Notes: generated by a model not told the origin, from the letters alone. A stretch of DNA of 64,000 nt from Mycolicibacterium hodleri (GCF_025822245.1 NZ_JACKTL010000070.1:45797-109796); one strand, 5' to 3'; numbered from the stretch's first letter, positions 44,205 through 53,012 are shown. Translations and numbers: made by a program.

Positions 44205-44599
44205 TGGCTGCCACGCGTGAGTGCAATTCAGCTGTCACGGCGGGGCGGCTGTCCAAGGCTATCGAGTTCTTGGATGCAGCGGAGTCTTTGGAAGAAGACA
44301 AGCCCAACGCGGCAGGCGATTTGTTCGTTGACGCCGGCATTGCCGCCTCCGATGTCCTCTGTTGCGTCCGGCTCGGGATCCACTCGTCCAGCGGGAGCCA
44401 TAATGAAGCCGCCAGCCTTCTCAGTAAGGCGGACAAGGGATCCGAAAAGCATTTGATCGCGTTGCTCGGCTTGAAGAACAAGGCGGCCTACACGCACCAG
44501 TCGCTGTCGGCGGCCGAACGCAAGAAGATGAACCGCGCAGCATCACATCTCGTCGAGGCCGCCAAAAGGGCCGTCGCCGCAGCAGGCCCCGCAACCTGA
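44204..44599 (+). CDS. HEPN-like helical protein, putative toxin partner
   Basis: 131 residues from ATG 44204, overlapping the NTase stop as TGATG. It is all-helical, with AGRLSKAIEFLDAAESLEED, then AAGDLFVDAGIAASDVLCCVRLGIH and a C-terminal helix pair ending AASHLVEAAKRAV. The AGIAASDVLCC helix resembles HEPN nucleotide-binding or RNase proteins. The typical RxxxxxH RNase motif is not exact: Arg56 is followed by His60 (Rx3H) and His66. Pairing with an NTase by translational coupling matches the HepT/MntA toxin-antitoxin arrangement. RNase or toxic activity is inferred. Confidence 0.7.
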   Translation: MAATRECNSAVTAGRLSKAIEFLDAAESLEEDKPNAAGDLFVDAGIAASDVLCCVRLGIHSSSGSHNEAASLLSKADKGSEKHLIALLGLKNKAAYTHQSLSAAERKKMNRAASHLVEAAKRAVAAAGPAT

Positions 44600-44893
44600 C
44601 ACGGGGAACACCGGCCCTCCTGCCGCCCACTCGGAACGTGCGGTGGCCGACTGCCGATGATTGATCCAACTTGCTCTTTCCACTCACCCGCGCGGCCACA
44701 GAGCTTGGGACGCCTTCGCCACAGAAGCCGGTTACGCGCCGCTGACGAGCAATGCGACCCGCGGCGAGCACACAAGTCAGCGTGCCGGCTCGCCACTTGA
44801 GACCACGGTTGGGGGAATCGCCTGCCGAGTACGGTCGAATCACTTTTCTGAGTTTGCCGTGATCGAGATTCTCCGTAGGTAGCATCCGGAATC
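44600..44893. other. spacer between HEPN-like gene and coiled-coil gene
   Basis: 294 bp in the island. A frame of 73 codons crosses it but lacks a ribosome site and resembles no protein. I see no repeat or hairpin of note. Confidence 0.4.
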
Positions 44894-46159
44894 GTGGGGA
44901 GACGGCGGGGATTCTTTGCAGAATTGCAGCACCAACAACGGATGGCGGAGCAGCGTCAGCGGAGAGAGCACGCCGCGGCTCTGCAAGCGCACGACCGCGC
45001 CGTTCGTGAGGCAGACCGAGCTCAGCGGGAGTACGAGCGCGCCGTCGCCGCCGCGGACCGCGCAGCAACTCACGCGCAGAACGTGGCGCGAACAGAGGCC
45101 TTGAAAGCCCACCAACGGGCGCAACGTGAATATGCTGAGTCCCTGACGGCACAGGCCCTCGAAGCGTTCGAAGAGGTTGATTCCATTCTCGCTGCCACTC
45201 TCGCCGTCGATGACTACGTGGACATCGATGCATTGAAACAGACCGCGAGCCATCCACCGTTCCCCCGCGAGGACCTGAAGAAGCCGACTCCCCAGCCTCG
45301 GCTCGAGAAGCCCCCCGCCGAGCCAGCGTTCGTTCCGCCGCCTCCGCCAACGGGCATGGCGAAAGTCTTCGGTAAGAAGGCACACGCGGAAGCAACGTCT
45401 GCCGCACATGCCGCGTGGCAAGCGGAACACCAAGCGTGGTCTCACTATGTCCAGCGTGTGCTGCCCGCGAAAAATGCAGAGCTGCTCAAGCAGCATGCTG
45501 CCGCAGAGAAGCATCGTGGCGAAATGCTTACTACGGCCTTGGCCAAATACCGGCGCGAATGCGATGAGCGCGAACGTCAGGTAGCTCAGACCAACGCGGG
45601 CCTGGACACGTTCAAAAAAGCCTTCCAGTCCGGCGACGCTGACGCCCTCGTTCAGTACGTAGGGCTGATACTCAGCAACTCCGCCTATCCCGAGATCTTC
45701 CAGGTGGACTTCGAGTACGAGTTTGATCCCGAGCTTGGGGAGCTCACGGCGGCCGTCATCGTTCCGCCTCCGTCGGCGGTACCGAAGATCAAGGCTTTCA
45801 AATATGTGCCAGCGTCTGACGAGATTCGGGAAACAGCGTGCACCCAGAAGGAACAGAAAGACCGTTACAACGGCGCCGTTGCCGCCGTGGCGATAAGGAC
45901 CTTCCATGAGGTCTTCGAAGGGGACCGAGAGGGTCGGATCAAGACAATCTCGCTGACGGTACAGGCTGAAACCAGCAACCCAGCAACGGGTCTCGCCGAC
46001 ACCTTCCCATTCGTAGCCGCCGCTGCCGACCGTCACGAATTCATCCGATACGACCTGCGCAACGTCGACCCGTCGCAAACGCTGGAACTAATGCACGCCG
46101 CGGTCTCAAAGAATGCCTTCGCACTGAAGCCAATCAGCACAGCGCGTGGCATTCGATGA
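44894..46159 (+). CDS. restriction-associated coiled-coil protein without nuclease domain
   Basis: 421 residues from GTG 44894, chosen because relatives start M(G/A)RRRGFFAELQ. Residues 9-100 and 165-235 are strongly charged coiled coil, with a proline-rich linker between (120-154) and a globular region (238-415) containing YVGLILSNSAYPEIFQVDFE and a YDLRNVDPSQTLE strand. From memory, actinobacterial relatives carry the same N-terminal and middle regions but continue into an Mrr-type restriction endonuclease domain. This protein stops at the point where Mrr would start. A GIY-YIG nuclease gene overlaps its stop by four bases and may supply the missing nuclease. A defence role is inference. 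Confidence 0.75.
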   Translation: MGRRRGFFAELQHQQRMAEQRQRREHAAALQAHDRAVREADRAQREYERAVAAADRAATHAQNVARTEALKAHQRAQREYAESLTAQALEAFEEVDSILAATLAVDDYVDIDALKQTASHPPFPREDLKKPTPQPRLEKPPAEPAFVPPPPPTGMAKVFGKKAHAEATSAAHAAWQAEHQAWSHYVQRVLPAKNAELLKQHAAAEKHRGEMLTTALAKYRRECDERERQVAQTNAGLDTFKKAFQSGDADALVQYVGLILSNSAYPEIFQVDFEYEFDPELGELTAAVIVPPPSAVPKIKAFKYVPASDEIRETACTQKEQKDRYNGAVAAVAIRTFHEVFEGDREGRIKTISLTVQAETSNPATGLADTFPFVAAAADRHEFIRYDLRNVDPSQTLELMHAAVSKNAFALKPISTARGIR

Positions 46160-47382
46160 CTGACCCGATACGACCCGAACCCGTCGATCTCGTCCGTGAA
46201 AACCGCGAACTTCGGGACAAATACGACGAGGCACTCGAACGAATCGAGATGCTCGAGCGAGACGTCGAGGCTTTACATGACGTAGGTGTATACACCTACC
46301 GCCACCCGCTCGAGAATGCCGTGGCGTATCAAGAAGCGCTCGATTCGATCAAGGCGAGCATCCGGCAGCACATTGCCGAGGGTCGAGCCATCGAGGTGTC
46401 TACGAGGTTCACGTTCGACAACTCACTTGCCAAGGGCCGCAAGATGACTGCGGACCTCGCCAAGCTCATGTTGCGCGCCTACAACGCAGAGGCTGAGAAC
46501 TGCGTTAGGTACGTGAAAGCGGGCAATCTGGCGGCGGCTGAAAAGCGCCTGACGGGCGCCGCATCATCGATAGCACGCTACGCATCGATGATGGAGATGC
46601 ACATCAGCGAAAAGTATCACGCTCTGCGTCTCCGAGAACTCGCCTTGACTGCCGATTACCAAATGAAGGTTCAAGAGGAACGCGAGACCGCCCGGGAGGA
46701 GCGCGCCCGACTCCGCGAAGAACAGCGTGCAGAGAAGGAACTGCGAGCCGAGAGGGAACGCCTCGAGAAGGAACGCGCCCACTACGCGGCCGTCCTCGAG
46801 GCCCTGGCCGGAACCGGACGCGACGACGAACGGTACGGGTTGCAGGCCAAGATCGACGAAATAGACGGTCGGATCGCAGACAACGACTACCGCACCGCCA
46901 ACATTCGCGCCGGGTACGTCTACATCATCAGCAACGTCGGTTCCTTTGGACCTGGCATCGTCAAGATCGGAATGACACGCCGACTCGAGCCGATGGACCG
47001 GGTGCGTGAATTGGGCGACGCCTCCGTCCCATTCGGCTTTGATGTCCATGCCCTATTCTTCTCCGATGACGCAGTGGGCGTCGAAACTCGGTTGCACCAT
47101 ACGTTTGCACCACAGCGCGTCAACCGGATAAATCTGAGACGCGAGTACTTCTATGCCACGCCAGGTGAGGTCAAAATCGCCTTGGCCGAGATTGCCGGCA
47201 ACCTGCTCGAGTTCGCCGACGAAGCAGAAGCCGAACAATACCGCGCAAGCGAGGCGATGCGGGCGTCAGAAGCGGGCGGTACGGCAGGGACCGGCGCGAG
47301 ACACTCTCTAGAGCGTTTGATGCAGGGCAATGCTCCACACGAACGTGTCCATGACACAGGACAGGTACATGGCCCGAGGTAG
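46156..47382 (+). CDS. DUF4041 / GIY-YIG (T5orf172) nuclease-like protein
   Basis: 408 residues from ATG 46156. A coiled-coil start (10-45) is followed by a DUF4041 region (about 45-170) with a SSIARYASMMEMHISEKYHA segment, then a long basic/acidic coiled coil (170-215), and a GIY-YIG fold at about 253-340. The nuclease motifs are GYVYIISN (253-260), VKIGMTRR with Lys270, Arg283, Glu310 in GVETRLHH, and RREYF at 328-332. Phage and defence proteins share this DUF4041-T5orf172 layout. The ATGA overlap with the previous gene means they are co-translated. It probably cuts DNA with the coiled-coil protein as partner; the substrate is unknown. Confidence 0.82.
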   Translation: MTDPIRPEPVDLVRENRELRDKYDEALERIEMLERDVEALHDVGVYTYRHPLENAVAYQEALDSIKASIRQHIAEGRAIEVSTRFTFDNSLAKGRKMTADLAKLMLRAYNAEAENCVRYVKAGNLAAAEKRLTGAASSIARYASMMEMHISEKYHALRLRELALTADYQMKVQEERETAREERARLREEQRAEKELRAERERLEKERAHYAAVLEALAGTGRDDERYGLQAKIDEIDGRIADNDYRTANIRAGYVYIISNVGSFGPGIVKIGMTRRLEPMDRVRELGDASVPFGFDVHALFFSDDAVGVETRLHHTFAPQRVNRINLRREYFYATPGEVKIALAEIAGNLLEFADEAEAEQYRASEAMRASEAGGTAGTGARHSLERLMQGNAPHERVHDTGQVHGPR

Positions 47383-47476
47383 GAGCCATATCGAGGTCGC
47401 CGACCTGCTCGACCGGGCCATAAACGACGAATAAACGTCGACTCGAGATTTTCGATCTTGAAAAACAGCCTCTGAC

Positions 47477-47514
47477 GTAGGGCGACTGGGACTTGAACCC
47501 AGGACCAACGGATT
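47477..47514. repeat. right direct repeat (att within tRNA)
   Basis: 38 bp identical to 41784-41821. It covers the T arm, variable loop and part of the anticodon stem of the tRNA, so integration preserved the tRNA. Confidence 0.9.
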
Positions 47515-47551
47515 ATGAGTCCGCGGCTCTAACCAACTGAGCTATCGCCCC
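47478..47551 (-). tRNA. tRNA with CAU anticodon (Met type)
   Basis: The minus strand folds as a normal cloverleaf: acceptor GGGGCGA with TCGCCCT, D arm GCTC/GAGC, anticodon arm GCGGA-CTCATAA-TCCGT with anticodon CAT at 34-36, and T arm CTGGG-TTCAAGT-CCCAG. CCA is not encoded. CAU could be elongator Met or, after lysidine modification, Ile. Its 3' end is the island attachment site and is duplicated at 41784-41821. Confidence 0.9.
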
Positions 47552-47616
47552 CTCGCGCTCGCGCGCGGCACCCATGATTGCACGGCCCTTTCCGGCCGAG
47601 AATGCGGGAGCGGGGT

Positions 47617-48342
47617 TCAGCGGGGCGCGTCGGCCAGGAAGGTGTGGACGATGTCGCGCTGCCATCCGGGCACCGTCTCGCTGACGGCAGAGGCGAAACC
47701 GGCGGCAATCAGGCGCTTCCGCAGCGCCGCCGCCCCGTCGAAGGTCGCGACGCTGCGCCGCAGGTGGCGATACAGCGTGGCGTCCCTGGTGCGATACCAA
47801 CCCATCGGAATGATGATGCCCGTGCACACCGCGTTCCAGACCGCGGTCGCCAGCTTCGAGTCGGCCACCGAGTACTCGTGCAGCGCCAGCGTCGCCCCCG
47901 GCCGCAGCAGGGTGCGGAATCGCCGCAGTTGGGCGTCCGAATCGGCCAGGTTGCGCAGCAGGTAGGCCGCGAGGATCCCGTCGAACGGCCCGTCCACGCC
48001 GGCGGCGGCCAAGTCCTCGATGGGGGTGTGCACGAAGGTCACCGTCGCCGGCCACGACTTCGCCGCGGCCTGGGCCAGCATGCCCGCCGACGCGTCGACG
48101 GCGACGATCTCGGCCTCCGGGGCGGCGTCGAGCAACGCTGCGGTCGACGCACCGGTTCCACAACCGGCGTCGAGCAGCCGAAGCCCCCTGCCCCCGTTGG
48201 GAATTCGCATCCGACGCGCGGACATCCTCAGGTGCTCGTGATATCCCGGGTTCGCGCCGACCAGTCGGTCGTAGGAGGGCGCCTCGACGTCGAAGGTGCT
48301 CGGCACGACCGCCCTGGGCAGGCCGGAGGAGTTCATGCTCAT
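47617..48342 (-). CDS. class I SAM-dependent methyltransferase (UbiE-like)
   Basis: 241 residues from ATG 48342. The SAM-binding motif is LRLLDAGCGTGASTAAL (about 56-72), with an acidic residue in EIVAVDAS, DGILAAYLLRNL as motif III and LLRPGATLALHEYSV as motif IV, a UbiE/MenG-like pattern. The methyl acceptor cannot be named; UbiE-like proteins methylate quinones or lipids. It is the first core gene after the tRNA and close to a CMD-family gene on the same strand. Confidence 0.85.
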   Translation of the reverse strand: MSMNSSGLPRAVVPSTFDVEAPSYDRLVGANPGYHEHLRMSARRMRIPNGGRGLRLLDAGCGTGASTAALLDAAPEAEIVAVDASAGMLAQAAAKSWPATVTFVHTPIEDLAAAGVDGPFDGILAAYLLRNLADSDAQLRRFRTLLRPGATLALHEYSVADSKLATAVWNAVCTGIIIPMGWYRTRDATLYRHLRRSVATFDGAAALRKRLIAAGFASAVSETVPGWQRDIVHTFLADAPR

Positions 48343-48385
48343 GTCGGCCAGTATGTCCCATTGCGCCGCGAGCAAACCCGAACCG

Positions 48386-49210
48386 TCAGCTGTAGACCGG
48401 TTGACCGTCCATGCCGAGGAGGTACCGCTCGGTGCCCTCCTCGACGCGCGCCGCGTCCGCCCCGAGCGCGACGGCGATCTTGTTGGCCGCGTTGCGCATG
48501 ACGTCGAGCGTCAGCTCCAAGGCCTCGGCGTCGGAGAAGTGTTCCCGCACCCCGGCCGCCACGTCGGCCTCGATCGACGACGGCGTCCAGATCAACGCGT
48601 CCATGTAGCGAAGCGCAGCCTTGTGCCGCGCGGTCAGCAGACTGGACGACTCGTACTGCTCGATGTCGGAGTACAGCGACTCCGTCCCGCCCGCGTCGAG
48701 CGCCGCGCCTTCACGAAGCGACTTGCAGAGCCGGCAGTCGTGCGCGACGGCGCCGCGTAGCCGCACCACCTCGGAGGTGACGGGGTCCAGCGCGCGCAGG
48801 GCGCCCACGGTGGGGACGAACTGGTTGAGCAGCAGGTCCAGCGGATCGGAGTCGCGGTCCCACACCACCGGCTCGACTACGGGCGCGAAGCCCAGCGCGG
48901 CCAGGCCTGCCCGCACACGCGGCACGAAGTCGGCGACGAAGATCAGCGCGACCACCTGAAAGGCCTTGTCGCCCAACGACGACAGGTAAGCCGAGCGTTG
49001 CTCGGCACTGATCACCGACACGTCGACGGCAAACTGCTCGGCGAACGCGGCGAGCAGTGGCTCGTCGTCGGCCTCACGCTCCGCCGGGAGCGGCGGCAAC
49101 GACGTGGCGCCCGCACACACCGCCCGCACCAGCGCGTTGCGGCCGGCCACGGCCTCCGGTGAGAGCGCCATCAGCCTGGTCAGCAGTCCGTACAGCCGGT
49201 CGTCGTCCAT
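48386..49210 (-). CDS. carboxymuconolactone decarboxylase (AhpD)-family protein
   Basis: 274 residues from ATG 49210. All-helical. The C-terminal half has the AhpD-like redox motif VAHDCRLCKSLREGAA (Cys-x-x-Cys) and NAANKIAVALGADAAR, typical of mycobacterial CMD-family proteins. It may reduce peroxides through a cysteine pair, but members with long N-termini like this are uncharacterised. It lies just upstream of the methyltransferase and after tldE on the same strand. Confidence 0.82.
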   Translation of the reverse strand: MDDDRLYGLLTRLMALSPEAVAGRNALVRAVCAGATSLPPLPAEREADDEPLLAAFAEQFAVDVSVISAEQRSAYLSSLGDKAFQVVALIFVADFVPRVRAGLAALGFAPVVEPVVWDRDSDPLDLLLNQFVPTVGALRALDPVTSEVVRLRGAVAHDCRLCKSLREGAALDAGGTESLYSDIEQYESSSLLTARHKAALRYMDALIWTPSSIEADVAAGVREHFSDAEALELTLDVMRNAANKIAVALGADAARVEEGTERYLLGMDGQPVYS

Positions 49211-49218
49211 GCCGGTGA

Positions 49219-50589
49219 TTATTGCGCCTGACTCACCGAGGACATGTGGAAGTCGGGAATGCGCAGCGACGGCATCTTCGCCCGGGTCGCCCAGTCCCCC
49301 CATTCGCGGGGCAGGGTGACTTCGCTGACGCCGGCCTCGGTGGCCCGGCGCAGCAAGTCCAGCGGGCTCTCGTTGAAGCGGAAGTTGTTCACCGCGCCGG
49401 TCACCTGGCCGTCTTCGACGAGGTACACGCCGTCGCGGGTCAGACCCGTCAGCAGCAGCACCGTGGGGTCGACCTCGCGGATGTACCACAGCGTGGTCAG
49501 CAAGAGTCCACGCTCGGTGCGGCGGATCATGTCCGACAGGCTTGCCCACCCGCCCGTCATCAGTAGGTTGTCCGCGGGGATCGCCACCGGGACGCCGAAC
49601 TCCGCGGCCGCCGCCCGCGGGTAGGCCAGCGCGTTGATCGTCCCGTCCCTGATCCAGTCGACCCGTTCCACGTCGAGCCCGTTGTCGAAGACCGACATCC
49701 GCTCAGAGGAACTGGTCGCCGCCACGAACGGCGCACACTCCAGACCTGCCGCCGCCGGATCGGAGTACAGCGTCAGCCCCAGCTCGCCCAGCTTCTCCCC
49801 CACCCGGGTCCCGCCCGGCGCCGACAGGGCGGTGCGACCCTCCTGCGCACCACGACCGTCCATGGTCCAGGAGAGGTAGATCATCATGTCCGCCACCGTC
49901 GACGGCGGCATCAAGGTCTCGTAGCGACCCGCGGGCAGCTCCACGGTGCGGTTGGCCCAGCCCAGCCGGGTCGACAGCTCCTCGAGCATGGAATCCGTTG
50001 GCACATCGACGAAGTCGGGCGTACCCACGCCGACCCACGCGCTGGACCCGCTGCGCTTGGCGTTGACTTCCACCGAGCCGGTCGGCTGGGTGAAGCGTCG
50101 CCGCAAGCCCGTCGACGTCGCGACGAACGTCGTGTCCAGCTCGTGGCGCGCGAAGCCGTACAGCTGGTCGGCCCCGCGGAACCCCTTGGCCAGACTCTTG
50201 GCCACGCCGGCGAAGACGTCGGTGGCGGTCTCGGGCACCGGTGCGTCCCAGTCGTCGGGCACGTCCTCCCCGGACAGGATTGGCGCACCGTCGCGGGCCT
50301 CCGGCGCCGAGCGTGCGGCGTCCTGCGAGGCGGCGACCAGACCGGGGATCGCCGACGCGTCGACCTCACTGGACTTCACCGACCCCACGTGGGCGCCATT
50401 GCCTTGCCGCACAACGGAAATGACCGTGGTGTCGCGGCTGCGCGTTTCACCGTTGGTGGTCATGGAGTTGCCCGCCCACCGCAGCGAGGCCGTCGCCCGG
50501 TCGGTGACGACGACGATCGTCTCGTCGGCTCCGCCACGACGGCTGGCCTCGGCGAGGACGAGACCGGCCACGTCGGATGCGCTGATCAT
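49219..50589 (-). CDS. tldE: TldE/PmbA-like metalloprotease partner
   Basis: 456 residues from ATG 50589, overlapping the tldD stop as ATGA. It is the TldE partner of the TldD/TldE heterodimeric protease. It shares the fold (ADETIVVVTDRATASLRWAG near the N-terminus and LLLTTLWYIREVDPTVLLLTGLT near the end) but has no HExxxH metal motif, as expected for TldE. Together they cleave unfolded or modified small peptides. It corresponds to Rv2314c by order. Confidence 0.88.
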   Translation of the reverse strand: MISASDVAGLVLAEASRRGGADETIVVVTDRATASLRWAGNSMTTNGETRSRDTTVISVVRQGNGAHVGSVKSSEVDASAIPGLVAASQDAARSAPEARDGAPILSGEDVPDDWDAPVPETATDVFAGVAKSLAKGFRGADQLYGFARHELDTTFVATSTGLRRRFTQPTGSVEVNAKRSGSSAWVGVGTPDFVDVPTDSMLEELSTRLGWANRTVELPAGRYETLMPPSTVADMMIYLSWTMDGRGAQEGRTALSAPGGTRVGEKLGELGLTLYSDPAAAGLECAPFVAATSSSERMSVFDNGLDVERVDWIRDGTINALAYPRAAAAEFGVPVAIPADNLLMTGGWASLSDMIRRTERGLLLTTLWYIREVDPTVLLLTGLTRDGVYLVEDGQVTGAVNNFRFNESPLDLLRRATEAGVSEVTLPREWGDWATRAKMPSLRIPDFHMSSVSQAQ

Positions 50590-52109
50590 TCCTGCCGTCC
50601 TGATTCTTCTCGCGTGTTCAACACGTTGATCCCCCGAAACAGCGCCGACGGGCACCCGTGGCTGACGGCGGCCACCTGGCCGGGTTGGGCCTTGCCGCAG
50701 TTGAACGCCCCGCCGAGCCGCCACGTCGACGGGCCGCCGACCGCCTCCATGGCCCCCCAGAAGTCCGTGGTGACGGCCTGGTACGCGACGTCGCGGAGCT
50801 GGCCGTCGAGGCGTCCGTCGCGGATTCGGAAGAACCGTTGGCCGGTGAACTGAAAGTTGTAGCGCTGCATGTCGATCGACCACGACTTGTCACCGACGAC
50901 GTACACGCCGTCCTCGACCTTGGCGATCAGGTCCTCGGTGGTCGTGTCCTCCTGCGCCGGTTGCAACGACACGTTGGCCATCCGCTGAATCGGCACGTGA
51001 TGCGGCGAGTCGGCGTACGAGCAGCCGTTGGACCTGGCTTCGCCAAGGCGAGGTGCGAACACCCGGTCGAGTTGGTAGCCGACGAACACCCCGTCGCGCA
51101 CCAGGTCCCACTTCTGGGCGCGCACCCCCTCGTCGTCGAAACCCGTGGTCGCCAAACCGAAGTCGACGGTCCGATCGGCCGTCACGTTCATCACCGGGGA
51201 GCCGTAGCGCATGACGCCCAGCTTGTCGGGGGTGGCAAAGGACGTGCCGGCGTACGCGGCCTCGTAGCCGATGGCCCTGTCGTACTCGGTGGCGTGGCCG
51301 ATCGACTCGTGGATGGTGAGCCACAGGTTGGTCGGGTCGATCACCAGATCCGTCGGCCCGGCCACCACCGAGGGCGCCTTGGTCTTCTCGGCCAGCAGCG
51401 ACGGCAGCTCGGCGAGCTCACCCGACCAGTCCCAGACGTCGTCGCCCGCGACGTACTCCCAGCCCCGCGCGGTCGGTGGCGCCAACGTGCGCATGGTCTC
51501 GAACGAGCCCGCCGCGGCGTCGACCGCCACCGCGTCGAAGGTCGGCTGCACCCGGACCCGCTGCTGGGTGGTCGACGAGCCGAACGTGTCGGCGTAGAAC
51601 GTCTGCTCCTTGACGGCGTGCAGGGTGGCGGACACGTGGTCGACGCCGTCGGCGGCGAGCAAGCGGCCCGAGTACTCGTCGAGCACCGCGATCTTGTCGG
51701 CGGCCGGAACGTCGAACGGGTCGACGAGGTAGTCCGACACCCACGTCACGTCGGAGTACACCGGCTCCGGGGCCAGCTCGATGCGTTCGGCGTTCAGGGG
51801 GGCCAGGGTGGCGGCGACGCGGACCGCCCGACGTGCGGTCTCGGCCGCGACGGTCGGATCCAGCTCAGCGTGCGAGGCGAAGCCCCACGTGCCGTCGACG
51901 ATGACCCGGACCGCGAGCCCGACCTGCCGACTGATGACCGAGGTCTCCAGCTCCCCGTCGCGCAGCTGCACGATCTCGGTGGTGATGCGGTGAATCCGCA
52001 GGTCTGCGTAGCTTGCGCCGGCCGCCGTCGCCGCCGACAGTGCTGCGTCGGCGAGCTGGCGACGCGGCAGCTCGAGGAAGTCGGCATCGACACGTCTGCG
52101 CGCTGTCAC
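50586..52109 (-). CDS. tldD: TldD-like zinc protease
   Basis: 507 residues from GTG 52109; ATG 52130 is an alternative just 10 bp from the divergent uspA. The zinc-binding motif is HESIGH in TIHESIGHATEYDRA, followed by GYEAAYAGTSFATPDKLG and GFDDEGVRAQKW, diagnostic for TldD. It carries the catalytic metal of the TldD/TldE pair. It is coupled to tldE by ATGA, in the same order as Rv2315c-Rv2314c. Confidence 0.92.
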   Translation of the reverse strand: MTARRRVDADFLELPRRQLADAALSAATAAGASYADLRIHRITTEIVQLRDGELETSVISRQVGLAVRVIVDGTWGFASHAELDPTVAAETARRAVRVAATLAPLNAERIELAPEPVYSDVTWVSDYLVDPFDVPAADKIAVLDEYSGRLLAADGVDHVSATLHAVKEQTFYADTFGSSTTQQRVRVQPTFDAVAVDAAAGSFETMRTLAPPTARGWEYVAGDDVWDWSGELAELPSLLAEKTKAPSVVAGPTDLVIDPTNLWLTIHESIGHATEYDRAIGYEAAYAGTSFATPDKLGVMRYGSPVMNVTADRTVDFGLATTGFDDEGVRAQKWDLVRDGVFVGYQLDRVFAPRLGEARSNGCSYADSPHHVPIQRMANVSLQPAQEDTTTEDLIAKVEDGVYVVGDKSWSIDMQRYNFQFTGQRFFRIRDGRLDGQLRDVAYQAVTTDFWGAMEAVGGPSTWRLGGAFNCGKAQPGQVAAVSHGCPSALFRGINVLNTREESGRQE

Positions 52110-52139
52110 GTCTCCACCGTAGTGGCACATAATGACGCC

Positions 52140-53012
52140 GTGGGTCGCCAGCGGTTTCGCAACGCCGTCACGGGTTACGCGCTGCTCGCACCCAGCCTGT
52201 TCGGCGTGGTGACCTTCCTGCTGCTGCCGATCTTCGTCGTCCTGTGGTTGAGCCTGCACAGCTGGGACCTGCTGGGCCCCATCCGCTATGTGGGCCTGGG
52301 CAATTGGCGGTCGGTGCTCACCGACGCGACGTTCGGCACCTCGATGCTCGCCACCGCGGCCTTCATCCTGCTGGTGGTTCCGCTGCAGACGGTGCTCGGG
52401 CTGTTCGCGGCGACCCTGTTGGCCAGGAACCTCCCGGGCAGTGGTTTCTTCCGCACCCTCTACGTGCTGCCGTGGATCTGCTCCCCGCTGGCGATCGCGG
52501 TGCTGTGGAAGTGGATCCTCGCCCCCACCGACGGCGCGGTCGGCACCGTCCTCGGTCGTCCCGTCGAGTGGTTGACCGATCCCACGCTGGCGCTGCCCGT
52601 CGTCTCGGCCGTCACGGTGTGGACCAACGTCGGGTACGTGACGCTGTTCTTCCTCGCCGGCATTCTCGCCATTCCCCGCGACATTCACAACGCCGCACGC
52701 ACCGACGGGGCCACCTCCTGGCAGCGGTTCCGCTACGTCACCCTGCCGATGTTGCGGCCGACGCTGTTCTTCGTGCTCGTCACCGGAATCGTCAGCGCGG
52801 CGCAGGTTTTCGACACCGTGTACGCCTTGACCGGCGGCGGACCGCAGGGCCGCACCGATCTGGTCGCACACCGCATCTACGCCGAGGCGTTCGGCGCGGC
52901 GGCCGTCGGCCGGGCGGCGGTGATGGCGGTGGTGCTGTTCGTGCTGCTGCTCGGCGTGACGCTCGTGCAGCACGTCTACTTCCGCCGCAGGATCAGCTAT
53001 GACCTGGTCTAG
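52140..53012 (+). CDS. uspA: sugar ABC transporter permease UspA
   Basis: 290 residues from GTG 52140. It has six membrane helices of the MalF/UgpA type, with an EAA-like cytoplasmic loop AARTDGATSWQRFRYVTLPMLRP. By synteny with tldD/tldE and the following genes it is UspA (Rv2316), part of an amino-sugar importer. It overlaps uspB by 14 bases, so translation is coupled. No ATPase gene is in this cluster; mycobacterial carbohydrate importers often share one. Confidence 0.92.
   Translation: MGRQRFRNAVTGYALLAPSLFGVVTFLLLPIFVVLWLSLHSWDLLGPIRYVGLGNWRSVLTDATFGTSMLATAAFILLVVPLQTVLGLFAATLLARNLPGSGFFRTLYVLPWICSPLAIAVLWKWILAPTDGAVGTVLGRPVEWLTDPTLALPVVSAVTVWTNVGYVTLFFLAGILAIPRDIHNAARTDGATSWQRFRYVTLPMLRPTLFFVLVTGIVSAAQVFDTVYALTGGGPQGRTDLVAHRIYAEAFGAAAVGRAAVMAVVLFVLLLGVTLVQHVYFRRRISYDLV

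Larger units (their letters stand above)
41784..47514. mobile_element. genomic island integrated at a tRNA(CAU) gene
   Basis: The segment between two 38-bp direct repeats of the tRNA 3' end, 5,693 bp from start to start. It has more AT than its surroundings and genes unlike the core: an unrecognised protein, an NTase/HEPN-like pair, and a restriction-associated coiled-coil protein coupled to a GIY-YIG nuclease. No integrase or excisionase is visible, so it was moved in trans or has lost these genes. Flanking genes are mycobacterial core. Confidence 0.8.

Noticed and set aside
50590..50883. Longer start of tldE
   Set aside because: The upstream part is a shadow of tldD in another frame; ATG 50589 overlaps the tldD stop as ATGA.
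52131..52973. Long minus-strand frame upstream of tldD
   Set aside because: A histidine/glutamine-rich shadow of uspA on the opposite strand; real tldD begins near 52109-52130.
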